Source: Lingula anatina (lineage: Eukaryota; Brachiopoda; Lingulata; Lingulida; Lingulidae). From it: a stretch of DNA of 64,000 bases. The translations under genes and the position numbers were made by a program. How positions within the stretch are numbered: position 1 is the first letter of the stretch; each line of letters opens with the position of its first letter. This document shows positions 29,101 through 37,166 of the stretch, in pieces. The notes under the pieces are model-generated. The model was not told where the DNA came from, did no database searches, and saw nothing but the letters and a program-made list of their open reading frames with translations. The stretch is from NCBI RefSeq assembly GCF_001039355.2, contig NW_019775449.1, forward strand, positions 80,367-144,366. The letters run 5' to 3'.

Positions 29101-32100
29101 GATTGCCCTTGTCGAATAGCTGGCAATAAAAAATTGACATTAGGGATGTAAACAGTGTCAGTAATTTTGGGGGCCAGTTTTGTTTGTGGAATTCTGTGAA
29201 TTTTGAACCCTGTCATTAAGCAGACAAACTAGGAGACACAGAAAGCATTTTCTGCATAAAACAGCACCATTATTCTGTCTTTTCAAGTGGATGGTAACTG
29301 GACGCCATGGGGTGCATGGTCCACATGTCCAGTTACGTGTGGGGGAGGAACACAACAACGACAGAGGACATGCGCCAACCCTACACCTCTCTTTGGTGGT
29401 GCCTCTTGCCCTGGTGCCAGCAGCGAGACACAAAACTGTTCTACTGCTTTATGTCCAGGTACAATATTCTCTTATTTGTCTTGGTTGAAAGGATTGTTTA
29501 TGTTTAATGCCAAATTTTGATGGTGCCACTTTTTTTACTCTTTTGAACAGTTATATATACTTATCTGAATATTCATGCAGCAAGATATATAAATAATCAA
29601 TTTTAAGAAGTCAACCTTTAAATAGTCAACAAGTAAAATAATCCTTTATTCCTAAAGCATGTTCTAAAAACATTCTTTTACTGTTTATTGTTTAAAAAAA
29701 TGGTAAATTGCAGTATAATTTTGTATTCAGTGGATGGTGGGTGGTCTTCATGGACGGATTGGGGTGCATGCACAAAGTCTTGTGGGTCTGGTGAACGGTT
29801 CCGTTATCGTTACTGCGACAGCCCATCACCACAGAATGGTGGAGCTCTTTGTGCTGGGGCAGCAACTAATACACAGACTGAATCTGAAAGCTGCCAGACT
29901 CAACCATGCCCAAGTAAGTAGCTCACTTGTCAGTCAGAGAAGAATATTTTCATCCAAGTTTCCCTATGTTATATATGTTTAAAACTTATTTTGAAAAAAT
30001 AAAAAAAAAATTGAAAAAATTTATGTTCTTGTAAGTATACATAGTAACTAACAAGTTTACCTTTTATATATATTCTGCAAAATGTATCAAATATATGACA
30101 GACATACATTTAATTATATCTGTAAATACCTTCTAGTTGATGGCAACTGGGGATCATGGGGCAATTGGAGCTTGTGTGATGCCACCTGTGGTGGAGGCAA
30201 TCGCATCAGGACTCGCTCCTGTGACAACCCGGCACCCGATAATAATGGAACATTCTGCATTGGATCTGCAACAGAGAATGAATCCTGTAATAATGCCTCA
30301 TGCCCAGTTGATGGACAATGGTCCACATGGACACCTTGGTCAGCATGCCCTGTGACCTGTGCAGGTTCACAACAAACTAGGTCACGGTCATGCACAGCTC
30401 CTGAGCCAGCATTTGGAGGTTCTCCGTGTCCAGGGGGACAGTACAATGAGACTGAGACCAGAAACTGTAATACAAGTCCATGTCCAAGTAAGTTGGTTTG
30501 CAGATCATATACATCTTATTATTGATTTTTCATAGCTAGCAATGACCACAGATAGTCTGATTAGAATAAAACAAAATTTGCTTTTTTGAATTTTTTTTAC
30601 TATGGTTTATACTGATAAGGAACAGGTGCTTTACTGTGTTATGGTACATGTATATTTATTTTAACAGTTTTGTGGATATGTAATTTTTTTAAAAAATGTG
30701 TTATAAATAGGGTATACATAATAGTACTTGGAGGTAGCTAAATTAAATACTGACTGCATTATGTTATCTTTTTATTACCTAAAACGGAAAAGTTGAGTTC
30801 TTTTTTCTAAATAAGTTGCTTTACTTTCAATTATCTGTACTATAAGTATTGTGGGTTAACATTTTATAGTAAATGGACAATGGAGTAACTGGGGCTCATG
30901 GTCAGACTGCAGCACTACATGTGGTCCAGGCGTCAGGACAAAGACACGCCAGTGCAACAATCCAGCACCACAGTTTGGAGGACAAAGTTGTCCTGGTTCT
31001 GGTACAGGGACCGAAGAATGCAATGTGCGGCCATGTCCAGGTTAGGCTGAATTCTTTTAATTTTTAGTTCTTTTTGTTTTCTATTAAGAAGGCAATGTTA
31101 TGTTTAATGAGAACATATTTGTATTTAAATTATGTGAACTTAACATTTTTGTCCATGCTGAAACTAGGTGGGCTAATCAAAGACACACAGTAGCTTTATA
31201 GCAAAATAGGCAGTCACTTAACAACCTCTTGTTATCTGGGTGTGAATGTATGTAATTTTCAGTTGTTTTCTTCTTTGTTTACAGAGGCTCCTGATACCAA
31301 GGGATCACACTTTGTCCTGCTGTTCTTAGCTAACAAGATTGTGGGAGGAGTAGACATTGCACCAGAGATCCTCCTCATTAATCCATACTCTGTACCAGTT
31401 CAGGTATATACATTTTTTTTCTCAAAATAGTATGGTGAATTAACTACCCATTTATTTAGCAGTGATTTTCAACCCTGTCATTATGTCGCAATACAATCCA
31501 GAAACCAGCACTGATACATTTGGAACCGTGAACAGATACTAGAATAATTTGGTAGAAACGTATTCTTGGTTACATTGTCAGAAGTTTGCTGGCCATCAGC
31601 TGAGTTGATTCTAAGAGATGGCACTATATTCAATTTTTAAAGTTTGAAGTTCATGTTCTGCCAGCACCTTGATAATTAAGTATAATTTCTATTATGTATA
31701 TTCATCATTTTATGTTTTAGGCCACCATAACAACTCCAGGAGCCACAGTAGGCCAACAGCCTTATTATATAAATCAGAATGTCAACCTGGCACCTAAGTC
31801 AACACAGATTGTACAGGTTCCCAAATCCATACGTCTGTCAGGAACCGAAACTGCTCCAAAAGGCATTCTGGTCACAGCTAGCCAGGAGATAGTTGTCATG
31901 GGGATCAACAAGGAGCCAGACTCCACTGATGTGTACACTGGAGTGCCAGATGATGCCATGGGGAAGAGTTTCCGTGCTGTTTGTGCACCACCCACTGGAG
32001 ATGGATGCCAGATTGCTGGGGTGGCCATGAAACCAGGGACTGTCATCACTGTTACTCTACCACCATCAGCTAAACGAAGACGCAGACGTAGGGACTTGAC

Positions 32101-35100
32101 ATTTAATGGACAAACATACTCCCCAGGGGATACCTTCAACTTCACTATTAATGGCTTTGAATCTTTCCAGTTCTCAAGTGGGGATGATTTGACAGGAGTG
32201 TTAATTGTCAGCTCTGAACCTATTGCTCTTTTCAGTGGCAATATGCAGACTCAGGTTGGCATAGGTACCTCAACTGACCACGTAACAACACAGGTACCAT
32301 CACTAAGCACATGGGGGAAACAGTTCATAATTGTACCCATACCAGGGAGAACCATGCACAAAAGAGGAGATATCATCAGAATTATTGCCAGTGAAGATGT
32401 AACATCAGTTAATGTAACTAATAATGATGTAGGGACTTTGACCAACACCATTTCACGTGCTGGAAATTTCCTGGAACTCACTATAGGAAATGGAACTGAC
32501 AACTTGTGCAGTTACATTGAAGCAAACAAAGCAGTCATGGTGGTGCAGATATCAAAGAGTCAGTTTGATGCAAATGAACCTGGAGATGTCTCAATGATTC
32601 TCATCCCTCCCATAAAGAAATATCTACCTCAGTATGACTTTACTGCTCTCAATGATGCCAGTAATGGCAACTACACCAGCTATGTCATGGTGGCGGTAGC
32701 AGAGAATCAGAAACAGAATCTGTTAATTGATGGCAAGACTTTGAATCCTGGTATTACATGGTGCCCTACCATCCAGGGGACAGGATACACTGGGGCCTCC
32801 TTTATGGTGACCAATGAGCAACATTCCATGGTGACCAAAGATCCCACCAAGCCATTTGGTTTGCTTATCTATGGATACAGCAGTGGAGAAAGCTATGGGA
32901 CTACGGCTGGCATGAGACTGGCACCAATTAATGAAGTAAGTATATTTAATTCATATGTTTTCCTCTTTTTCTTCTTTTTCTTCAGTTTCTGTATTTGACC
33001 AAGTACATGCGTTTAAGATATGCCTAAAACTAAGGATAGTTTCACTTTGTATTTTGCTGAAAGATTGGTGACATGTGCTTAATTTGATACCCCTCTTCCT
33101 TCCAGCCATGTAATAGAACCAGCCAGTCTGTGGATGATGGTCTGGATAATGACTGTGATGGCAGGATTGATGAAGAACTATGTGGAAATGGAATTGGTAT
33201 GAACACAAAAATAGCCAGTTATTATTTTAAATATTTCTTTATTGTTTTTTATATTGTTTGTTTATTTAATTCATTGTTTATTCAATAATTTTATTTATTT
33301 ATTTATTTTAGAGGAGGTATAAACTTTGCTTATGGCTTGTCTGTCTTAGAGGAGAATTATTAAAAATTATTTTTATTTTTCAGATGATGATGGTGATGGA
33401 GTGCAGGATGAAGATTGTGTCTCACTGCCAAATGGTATGCATCGCTTGGTGAATTCCATTTGAAGAAATTTATGACGACATACTACAAATCTTTACTTCA
33501 TATGAGATAATTGTATGTGTTGTGCAATTGTTGTACTGATACTTATTATTGGAATATTAAGAAAGATATAACATGCTACGTTTTTTTCTCACTATAGTTG
33601 ATGGTAACTGGGCAGCTTGGCAGACGTGGAGTTCCTGCTCTCAGACATGTGACAATGGAACTCGTACACGTACCCGCACATGCAGTGACCCTGCGCCACT
33701 GAATAATGGAGCCACGTGCAGTGGATCAGCCAGCGAGGAGGAGACATGCCTGGAAACTTATTGTCCAAGTAAGCTATTTTCACTTGTAGGAAATATCCTA
33801 TGTAGTTTTTAGCAGAGCACTTGTGGGTGTACTAAAACTACTGGATGATAAGTAAAAAAGCACATTAAATGTTGTTTTCATTTTTTGTCAATTTTGCCTG
33901 AGATTACAATGTGCCAAATAAAAGTGATGTCAAGGAAGAGGTTTATATAACTTTTCTTTAATTCCAGTTGCTGGTGGTTTCACTGATTGGTCAATTTGGA
34001 GTGTATGCTCTGTAACATGTGGCACTGGCCAGCAGCAGCGCACCAGGACCTGCACAAATCCTGCTCCTCAGTACGGAGGGGCCAACTGCACTGGGAATTT
34101 AGTGGAAACTAGGAATTGTGGTGATACTGTGTGTGTTGGTAAGTCTTGACATACTTTTTTCATGTGTGTTGATGGTGCCATAGTATGTAGTTGGTACCAT
34201 AGTATATTGATGGTTTCATAGTTAAAGTTGTGCTAAATTGGTACAGTGGGTATTAGAAAGACAATGGAAGTCCACTTAGAAAAAAACAGAATGAGTTATC
34301 TGTTTCTTATTCATTTCAGAATAAACACATGTATGTTCACTAAAAAGGATATCAGCCATGTAATAAATTTAAAGATTTTTGTGTGTTTTTTCATAATTGT
34401 AACAGAAATACTGTTTTTATTCAACAGTTGATGGAAATTGGGGTCCTTGGCTTGCATGGTCAGCTTGTTCAAAGAGCTGTGAATCAGGAACCAGAACAAG
34501 GAGCAGAGTGTGTAATAACCCAGCCCCAGCCAATGGTGGAGCCACCTGCCCTGGGGATAGTTCTGAAATGGAGAACTGCAATACACAGCAGTGCATCAGT
34601 AAGTGCTGCCCTCTATAGAGGGGAAATTAGATTAACATATAGTAATGTGACCTGATCTTTTGCAGTATTTTTAAACTTACGTATGAAAAGTTCTGAGTAG
34701 GTGAAGGGTTACAAGTTTTTTGTAAAAATGATAAGTGCATGTGAAGTATGTTTCCCCTGGAGCACAACACTTGAGCATTGAAAAGACAAGAAAAAGAAAG
34801 GCAATGAGTACCATACACTTTTCATTTTCAGTATAAATAACTTTCATAGGTATTTGCTTCAAAATTGTTATTATGGAAATCAATTCTAGGAACCCTAGGA
34901 AGCACCTGTACCACAGCAGCTGAGTGTCAGCAGAGTATTGCCAGCAGCACCTGTTCCTCTGGCCAGTGTGCGTGTCTGGCTGGATTCATGCAGACCAGCT
35001 CAAACACCTGCATTAGGCGCAAGGTAGATGGGACAAGTCCATGCCAGATGGATGAAGACTGTTACCAAGCTGTGGAAAACAGTGAATGCAGGGCTGTTAA

Positions 35101-36261
35101 CAACACTGGGATCTGCTTCTGTGGCAAGAAATACTACACTGTTGACAAGTTTGATGTTTGTATCCAGAGGCTGATAGACGGAGAGTGCTCCACAAGCCAG
35201 GATTGCTCTACTGCCATACCCAACAGCTATTGTGACAGTGGGAAATGCAAGTGTTTGGGCAGCTTCTACTCTTCAGCTAACAACCAGGGCTGTGTTGAGG
35301 GTAAGGGACCACTTTGGACAAATACAGGAGCTGATACAATGTACTTAGTTTAAGCCGGCATTGAGCTGTTTGGCTCATCCTTTTAACTCATGAGATTTGA
35401 TATACTTACATGTAGCAGAGTCAAAACTGCAGCATGGTAAAAATATTTTTTTATACCTCAAATAGAGTCATTAAATAGTTTGTCCAGTGTAATACCTCAT
35501 TTCAGTTTATATTTTCCACATGTTAAAATTGTGAAGTGTAAAGTAGTAACCTGATTCCTGCAGGTCTGAAGCAATGGCAGATTGCTGCTCTGGTGATTGG
35601 GTTGGTGTGCCTGTTCCTACTGTTCCTCATATTCTGTACTTGGTGCTGCTGCTGTCGCCGTAAAGAACCACGAGGAAAGAAACTGACAAATTCCAATTCT
35701 GATGTAAGTTGCAGCTGTTATTTTGTCCTCCAAGTTTAGTTTAAGTTGATATCCATGTGTACGTGTGCATGCATGTGTTTCATGTTTCATGATCTATCAT
35801 ATCATTTGAGCAGAATGGCAGGATGGCTAAAGATGCTAATTAAATTTAAAACAATTTTTTATATGCAACATTTTGAACAAATTAAGTGAATTTGACATAG
35901 GATATTAATGGAAAAGTATTAAAATATTTAAAAATATTTTTTTGGCTTATTCCTCATATGTAACTTGTCCCTTCTACCTTTAAGAGGACATTACCAGAAT
36001 TTGCTGAACATAATCTAAACTGTATCAAAACTGCTTCTTTTCCAGGTATCTGTGGGTCCTCCATTACCACGTCAGGTCTCCTTCCCAAATATGCCACTTC
36101 CCATGGCTTACAGCAGCCTGCCTCCTGACCCTGCCTACAGACCAGCCAAGCCAGACTATTACATAGCAGTACCTGCTGACGGCCCACTGGCTGATAAAGA
36201 AAAGGAAGCCTCCAATATTCCTAGTTCTCGTAACAGCAGGCATAGCTCTCCAAGGAGATAG
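1..36261 (+). CDS. Gene 1: giant IgGFc-binding/TSP1/EB-module transmembrane protein, 5'-partial
   Basis: Sixty-two exons can be joined by GT-AG sites with matching phases into one open frame of 14,409 nt (4,802 codons and a TAG at 36259-36261). Order: module A (IgGFc-a partial, 13-nt microexon, Cys linker, IgGFc-b, two DxDxDG exons, 11 TSP1), module B (the same set, then 28 TSP1 in 27 exons), module C (one IgGFc, two DxDxDG exons, 3 TSP1), then EB repeats, a transmembrane helix and a cytoplasmic tail. The 5' end, including any signal peptide, lies left of the window. All TSP1 exons are phase 1-1, so repeats can be added or lost without breaking the frame. Known family facts: IgGFc-binding domains occur in mucus FCGBP and many invertebrate surface proteins, and TSP1 repeats mediate adhesion. 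A cell-surface recognition or adhesion role is inference. That all exons belong to one transcript is also inference; alternative splicing or several promoters are possible. Confidence 0.8.
328..950 (+). other. Intron with poly-T tract
   Basis: This intron lies between the IgGFc-a exon and the 13-nt microexon. It contains a long, once-interrupted T run (364-393) and ordinary AT-rich sequence. No further feature was seen. Confidence 0.6.
951..963 (+). CDS. 13-nt microexon of module A (encodes PAPE + 1 nt)
   Basis: The acceptor CTTTTTAG and donor GG|GTAAGT enclose 13 nt (phase 0 to 1) reading PAPE. The exon is needed to keep frame between the IgGFc-a exon and the Cys-linker exon at 2521. An equivalent 13-nt exon with the same phases lies at 14333-14345 in module B (LPSD), which is the main support for its being real. 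Confidence 0.75.
1410..1545. repeat. Low-complexity TAGTAC/ACTACT palindromic tract
   Basis: A run of interleaved TAGTACTAC and GTAGTAGT units is partly self-complementary. It lies in the 1.5-kb intron of module A. It looks like a degenerate microsatellite with hairpin potential; no coding content was seen. Confidence 0.55.
1760..1927. mobile_element. MITE with terminal inverted repeats CAGGCCCGTAGC
   Basis: The left end CAGGCCCGTAGCTAG and right end CTGGCTACGGGCCTG are inverted repeats, with 12 perfect terminal bases. TTATG flanks both sides and fits a 5-bp target duplication. The inside holds G-run/C-run pairs and a repeated AAAGGTCCACT word, and no ORF. Short non-autonomous elements with GGCCCGTAGC ends are widespread in marine invertebrates; that assignment is from general knowledge, not a search. 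Confidence 0.75.
1934..2362. mobile_element. Foldback/MITE-like element with about 75-bp inverted arms
   Basis: The arm at about 1934-2010 (TTTGCCTCAGTT... to ...GGTTAGTGT) is an imperfect reverse complement of 2286-2362 (CTAACACTAGG... to ...AACTGAGGCAAAA). A second inverted pair (about 2148-2220, GTTTGTCACGCCTA versus TAGGCATGACAGAC) is nested inside. There is no ORF. It abuts the MITE ending at 1927, so two elements sit side by side in this intron. Confidence 0.65.
2521..2580 (+). CDS. Module A: Cys-containing linker exon
   Basis: A 60-nt exon (phase 1-1) between TTTTTTAG and GTATGA encodes a short linker with three cysteines ending NNFCQ. The module B equivalent at 14602-14661 has the same length and cysteine spacing and ends VNFCQ. 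It joins the two IgGFc domains; the fold is not recognised. Confidence 0.75.
2820..4507 (+). CDS. Module A: second IgGFc-binding domain (2 exons)
   Basis: The exons are 2820-2941 (122 nt) and 3275-4507 (1,233 nt, phase 0-0). The first begins [18 protein letters not shown]. The second has the family landmarks: [88 protein letters not shown] and an ending near GMRLSRVNE. Compared with vertebrate FCGBP this corresponds to the N-terminal IgGFc-binding region rather than the VWD repeats; no VWD or TIL domains were seen. Several NxT/S sequons suit an extracellular protein. Confidence 0.85.
4717..5081 (+). CDS. Module A: DxDNDCDG putative metal-binding pair (2 exons)
   Basis: The exons are 4717-4822 (106 nt) and 5031-5081 (51 nt). 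The first holds [16 protein letters not shown], the MopE-type putative metal-binding motif. The second holds [12 protein letters not shown], a DxDxDG calcium-loop-like motif. The same two-exon pair follows every complete IgGFc domain of this family in the window. Calcium binding is inferred from the acidic loop pattern. Confidence 0.8.
5127..5155. repeat. (GT)n microsatellite
   Basis: About 14 GT dinucleotides lie in the intron before the first TSP1 exon. Confidence 0.9.
5467..9409 (+). CDS. TSP1 array 1, first five repeats
   Basis: The phase 1-1 exons are 5467-5649, 5923-6090, 6312-6482, 8118-8288 and 9239-9409. Each encodes one TSP1 domain: a WxxWxxC tryptophan ladder (C-mannosylation motif), CSxTCG-type O-fucosylation site, R-x-R-x-C layer, NP.P...GG and a final C-x-x-x-x-C pair. 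This stretch is the most diverged of the array, suggesting the oldest repeats. Exon 2 ends TGCA|A rather than TGTCCAG, and the next codon is completed across the intron. Confidence 0.88.
6744..6900. repeat. 22-bp minisatellite (TTTTACACCTGGC...)
   Basis: About seven head-to-tail units of roughly 22 bp share the core TTTACACCTGGCRTAYTACC and decay toward the right end. They lie in the 1.6-kb intron between the third and fourth TSP1 exons. Confidence 0.8.
7463..7837. mobile_element. Candidate MITE with GGGTTGCCAAC ends
   Basis: GGGTTGCCAAC at 7463-7473 is a perfect inverted match to GTTGGCAACCC at 7827-7837. The 350 bp between is AT-rich with no ORF. The perfect arms are only 11 bp and no clear target duplication was identified, so this is a candidate only. 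Confidence 0.45.
8664..8911. mobile_element. Inverted-repeat element (about 250 bp) with TTCACRTGAAAAATCTATTTTC arms
   Basis: Outer arms (8673-8694 and 8886-8907) match over 22 bases with one difference. A second, longer inner pair (about 8699-8752 versus 8826-8878) repeats CTATTTGCAGTATCTTGTG and the adjacent GATCACGGTCTGTGCC in reverse complement. Together they could form a stem of nearly 80 bp around a short loop. No ORF. A non-autonomous DNA transposon is the simplest reading. Confidence 0.7.
10011..10885 (+). CDS. TSP1 array 1, P-Q-P block
   Basis: Exons 10011-10181 (P type, 171 nt), 10375-10551 (Q type, 177 nt) and 10715-10885 (P type). P repeats read [20 protein letters not shown] (the third has WSSWATC) and Q repeats read [20 protein letters not shown]. 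These are almost the same as the P and Q exons at 18.5-24.9 kb, and the intron before 10011 is also related to the intron before 18550. The block appears to have been copied between the two arrays. Confidence 0.88.
11182..12006 (+). CDS. TSP1 array 1, repeats 9 and 10
   Basis: Exons 11182-11358 (177 nt, [20 protein letters not shown]) and 11836-12006 (171 nt, [20 protein letters not shown]). Both have the full set of six cysteines and phase 1-1 borders. A MITE-like insert (11548-11703) lies in the intron between them. Confidence 0.88.
11548..11703. mobile_element. MITE with CAGGGGYRGATYYAG ends
   Basis: The left end CAGGGGTGGATCCAG and the right end CTAAATCTGCCCCTG (reverse complement CAGGGGCAGATTTAG) are imperfect inverted repeats about 15 bp long. 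The element is 156 bp and non-coding. The ends recall the CAGGGGCGGATCCAG type seen in invertebrate hAT-like MITEs (general knowledge). A clean 8-bp target duplication was not seen. Confidence 0.55.
12502..12666 (+). CDS. TSP1 array 1, last repeat, lacking one cysteine
   Basis: A 165-nt phase 1-1 exon. It reads [18 protein letters not shown] where other repeats read WSxCSxTCGGGxQ. Two codons are gone, including the second cysteine and the O-fucosylated Ser/Thr. The rest of the domain is intact. The change leaves five cysteines, so one may be unpaired or the repeat may be misfolded; a sequencing deletion of exactly 6 nt is unlikely. Confidence 0.85.
12806..14157 (+). CDS. Module B: first IgGFc-binding domain (single 1,352-nt exon)
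   Basis: Phase 1 to 0, 450 codons. It opens [17 protein letters not shown] and contains [74 protein letters not shown] and [12 protein letters not shown]. Unlike the second domain of each module, this one is not interrupted by an intron. Numerous N-x-S/T sites are present. Module A has the same exon type (its end is at 1-327). Confidence 0.87.
14333..14345 (+). CDS. 13-nt microexon of module B (LPSD + 1 nt)
   Basis: Flanked by TTTTCTAG and GTAAGT; phase 0 to 1. It restores frame between 14157 and 14602 and matches the module A microexon in length and phase. Confidence 0.78.
14602..14661 (+). CDS. Module B: Cys-containing linker exon
   Basis: 60 nt, phase 1-1, three cysteines, ends VNFCQ. 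Counterpart of 2521-2580. Confidence 0.78.
14924..16522 (+). CDS. Module B: second IgGFc-binding domain (2 exons)
   Basis: Exons 14924-15048 (125 nt) and 15317-16522 (1,206 nt, phase 0-0). It shares the module A landmarks [66 protein letters not shown] and GMRLSRINQ. It is closest to the module A domain at 2820-4507, consistent with duplication of the whole module. Confidence 0.87.
16688..17069 (+). CDS. Module B: DxDNDCDG putative metal-binding pair (2 exons)
   Basis: Exons 16688-16793 (106 nt, [16 protein letters not shown]) and 17019-17069 (51 nt, [12 protein letters not shown]). Same lengths and phases as the module A pair. Confidence 0.82.
17305..19180 (+). CDS. TSP1 array 2, block S-Q'-P-R (copy 1)
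   Basis: Exons 17305-17487 (S, 183 nt, [20 protein letters not shown]), 17808-17984 (Q', 177 nt, [20 protein letters not shown]), 18550-18720 (P, 171 nt) and 18995-19180 (R, 186 nt, [17 protein letters not shown] with one extra Gly). The R exon ends at the N at 19181, so its splice donor is not visible; in copy 2 the matching donor is ATAG|GTATGA. Confidence 0.82.
19181..19181. other. Single undetermined base at a duplication junction
   Basis: The N replaces the expected splice donor after the R exon and joins it to intron sequence homologous to about 17188. This is what a scaffolding or polishing join would look like. Confidence 0.8.
19303..21194 (+). CDS. TSP1 array 2, block S-Q'-P-R (copy 2)
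   Basis: Exons 19303-19485, 19822-19998, 20564-20734 and 21009-21194, the same lengths as copy 1 and practically the same peptides. The R exon here has a normal donor. If copy 1 and copy 2 are alleles, the true gene has four fewer TSP1 repeats. Confidence 0.82.
21537..24905 (+). CDS. TSP1 array 2, alternating P/Q repeats (nine exons)
   Basis: Exons 21537-21707 P, 21879-22055 Q, 22256-22426 P, 22600-22776 Q, 22983-23153 P, 23593-23778 R, 23998-24168 P, 24344-24520 Q, 24735-24905 P. The P-to-P spacing of 719-737 bp and related introns (for example CTGTCCATTCTGAAGAG before the Q exons at 21879 and 22600) show that the unit of expansion is P-intron-Q-intron. The repeats are nearly identical, so this is the youngest part of the gene. 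Each has the C-mannosylation and O-fucosylation motifs. Confidence 0.88.
24906..26096 (+). other. 1.2-kb intron, no recognisable content
   Basis: AT-rich sequence with no ORF, inverted repeat or RNA gene that I could recognise. It separates the young P/Q repeats from the older, diverse repeats of array 2. Confidence 0.5.
26097..31040 (+). CDS. TSP1 array 2, ten exons of diverged repeats (eleven domains)
   Basis: Exons 26097-26267, 26682-26852, 27119-27289, 27693-27869, 28116-28298, 28707-28883, 29288-29458, 29731-29913, 30137-30487 (two domains) and 30870-31040. All are phase 1-1. The exon at 28116 has an insertion after the second cysteine ([20 protein letters not shown]). Several donors follow CCAA|GTAAGT instead of CCAG|GT, and the last uses GTTAGG. 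Sequence divergence suggests this half predates the P/Q expansion. Confidence 0.87.
30137..30487 (+). CDS. Fused exon encoding two TSP1 repeats
   Basis: This 351-nt exon reads straight from one TSP1 domain ([19 protein letters not shown]) into another ([19 protein letters not shown]) across TGCCCAGTTGATGG, where all other repeats have an intron. Precise intron loss by a retro-mediated event or recombination is the likely cause. Flanking phases remain 1-1. Confidence 0.88.
31285..32935 (+). CDS. Module C: membrane-proximal IgGFc-binding domain with polybasic site (2 exons)
   Basis: Exons 31285-31403 (119 nt) and 31721-32935 (1,215 nt). Landmarks are [92 protein letters not shown] and GMRLAPINE. 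At 32072-32092 it encodes KRRRRRRD, a furin-type cleavage sequence between strands of the domain. The gene 2 domain E has RKRR at the matching place; modules A, B and D do not. This domain follows TSP1 directly, without the microexon and Cys linker. Confidence 0.87.
33106..33434 (+). CDS. Module C: DxDNDCDG putative metal-binding pair (2 exons)
   Basis: Exons 33106-33196 (91 nt, [16 protein letters not shown]) and 33384-33434 (51 nt, [12 protein letters not shown]). The phases match the other pairs; the first exon is 15 nt shorter than in modules A and B. Confidence 0.82.
33598..34598 (+). CDS. TSP1 array 3 (three repeats)
   Basis: Exons 33598-33768, 33968-34138 and 34428-34598, each 171 nt and phase 1-1. 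The second starts VAGGFTDWS rather than VDG/VNG, and the last two end TGTGTTG and TGCATCA instead of the usual TGTCCA. They resemble the older repeats, not the P/Q type. Confidence 0.87.
34890..35300 (+). CDS. EB/EGF-like cysteine repeats (three), juxtamembrane
   Basis: 411-nt exon, phase 1-1. Three repeats of about 45 residues share the pattern C-x5-C-x8-10-C-x4-6-C-x-C...C, e.g. [18 protein letters not shown] then CACLAGF. They are separated by basic IRRKVDG and QRLIDGE linkers. The pattern fits the EB module/EGF-like class. They form a stalk just outside the membrane. Confidence 0.82.
35564..35703 (+). CDS. Transmembrane exon
   Basis: 140 nt, phase 1 to 0. KQWQ is followed by a hydrophobic segment [18 protein letters not shown], then [16 protein letters not shown]. 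One helix with a basic stop-transfer signal gives type I topology. The cysteine cluster at the inner face is a likely palmitoylation site (inference). Confidence 0.88.
36046..36261 (+). CDS. C-terminal cytoplasmic exon and stop
   Basis: 72 codons including TAG. Proline- and tyrosine-rich ([28 protein letters not shown]), then IAVPADG and a Ser/Arg-rich end. The YYIAVPADG core resembles VFVAVPDHF in the gene 2 tail. No kinase, TIR or ITAM consensus was recognised. Confidence 0.88.
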   Translation, partial: VSVGPPLPRQVSFPNMPLPMAYSSLPPDPAYRPAKPDYYIAVPADGPLADKEKEASNIPSSRNSRHSSPRR

Positions 36262-37017
36262 AAGGTCCATATAGAGTTAATGGAGACTTTTAAGATATTT
36301 TGGATATTTTATGAGATTTTTACTTTTGTGAGTGACATGTATAAACTTTATGTCATTTTAAGGCCTACATTATTTTTTTTAGATATACGTAAGCTTAATA
36401 TATGGTAAATGCATAATGTCATTTGTATGCAATTGCATATTTGTTTATAATTACTTAAATGGAAACATTTACATGTTATGAACTTTTTAACACTTAAGTT
36501 ATGTGAGAGTAGAGAAAAAGACACTAACAAATTTTGAACAAGACAGCTAGCATTTTTTCTTTAATTGCAATTCATCAAGAGAATGTAATGATCACATGAA
36601 AATACTTACAACACCTGAATGCCAGATCAGAAGTTAAAGTTCTGTTTTCCCTTTCAGTGTAGGAAATTGATTGAAAAAAACTTATTTTGGACTGGAAAAC
36701 AATATATTTTTCCTATTATTTTGTAAAGTTTAAATTGTTTTTGAGAAAATGCTCAAAGTCTGTGATGTTTGGTATTTGATCATAAGGTAGCTGTATTGTA
36801 GGACTGCATTGTATATCACTGCATGGTAGGACTGGACTTTAAGTTTGCAATCTAGATGCGAGAAAGAAGTAGAAAGAAATATAATTCACTAATGTTTTTT
36901 CATACTTTAATTTTATATTCTTAATATTGCAATATATTAGAAGTTATTAACATATTTTTATATGTATAAATGGCAATAATGTACTGATATCCAGTGATGT
37001 GAATAAAGATTAATAAA
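36262..37017 (+). promoter_or_regulatory. Gene 1 3'UTR with two AATAAA signals
   Basis: AT-rich non-coding sequence follows the TAG. AATAAA occurs at 37002-37007 and 37012-37017, so the mRNA probably ends shortly after 37017. Confidence 0.65.
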
Positions 37018-37119
37018 TGAAGTTGTGAAAAATTAAATTAGAAATTTATCATTTATTAATTAAATAATTGTGTTTATTTAGCAGATATTATAATAAAATG
37101 GACCATAGGAATAAACTTT

Positions 37120-37122
<3 letters not shown>

Positions 37123-37163
<41 letters not shown>
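37123..37163. repeat. (CT)n microsatellite
   Basis: About 20 CT dinucleotides lie in the intergenic space between gene 1 and gene 2. Confidence 0.95.

Positions 37164-37166
<3 letters not shown>

Noticed and set aside
5467-31040. Regularly spaced repeats reminiscent of a CRISPR array
   Set aside because: The repeats are 165-186-nt coding exons with splice sites and TSP1 translation in a eukaryotic gene; the spacers are introns.
1-36261. ADAMTS, SCO-spondin or hemicentin identity
   Set aside because: No metalloprotease motif, VWD/TIL domains or Ig domains were seen; instead IgGFc-binding and DxDNDCDG motifs precede the TSP1 repeats.
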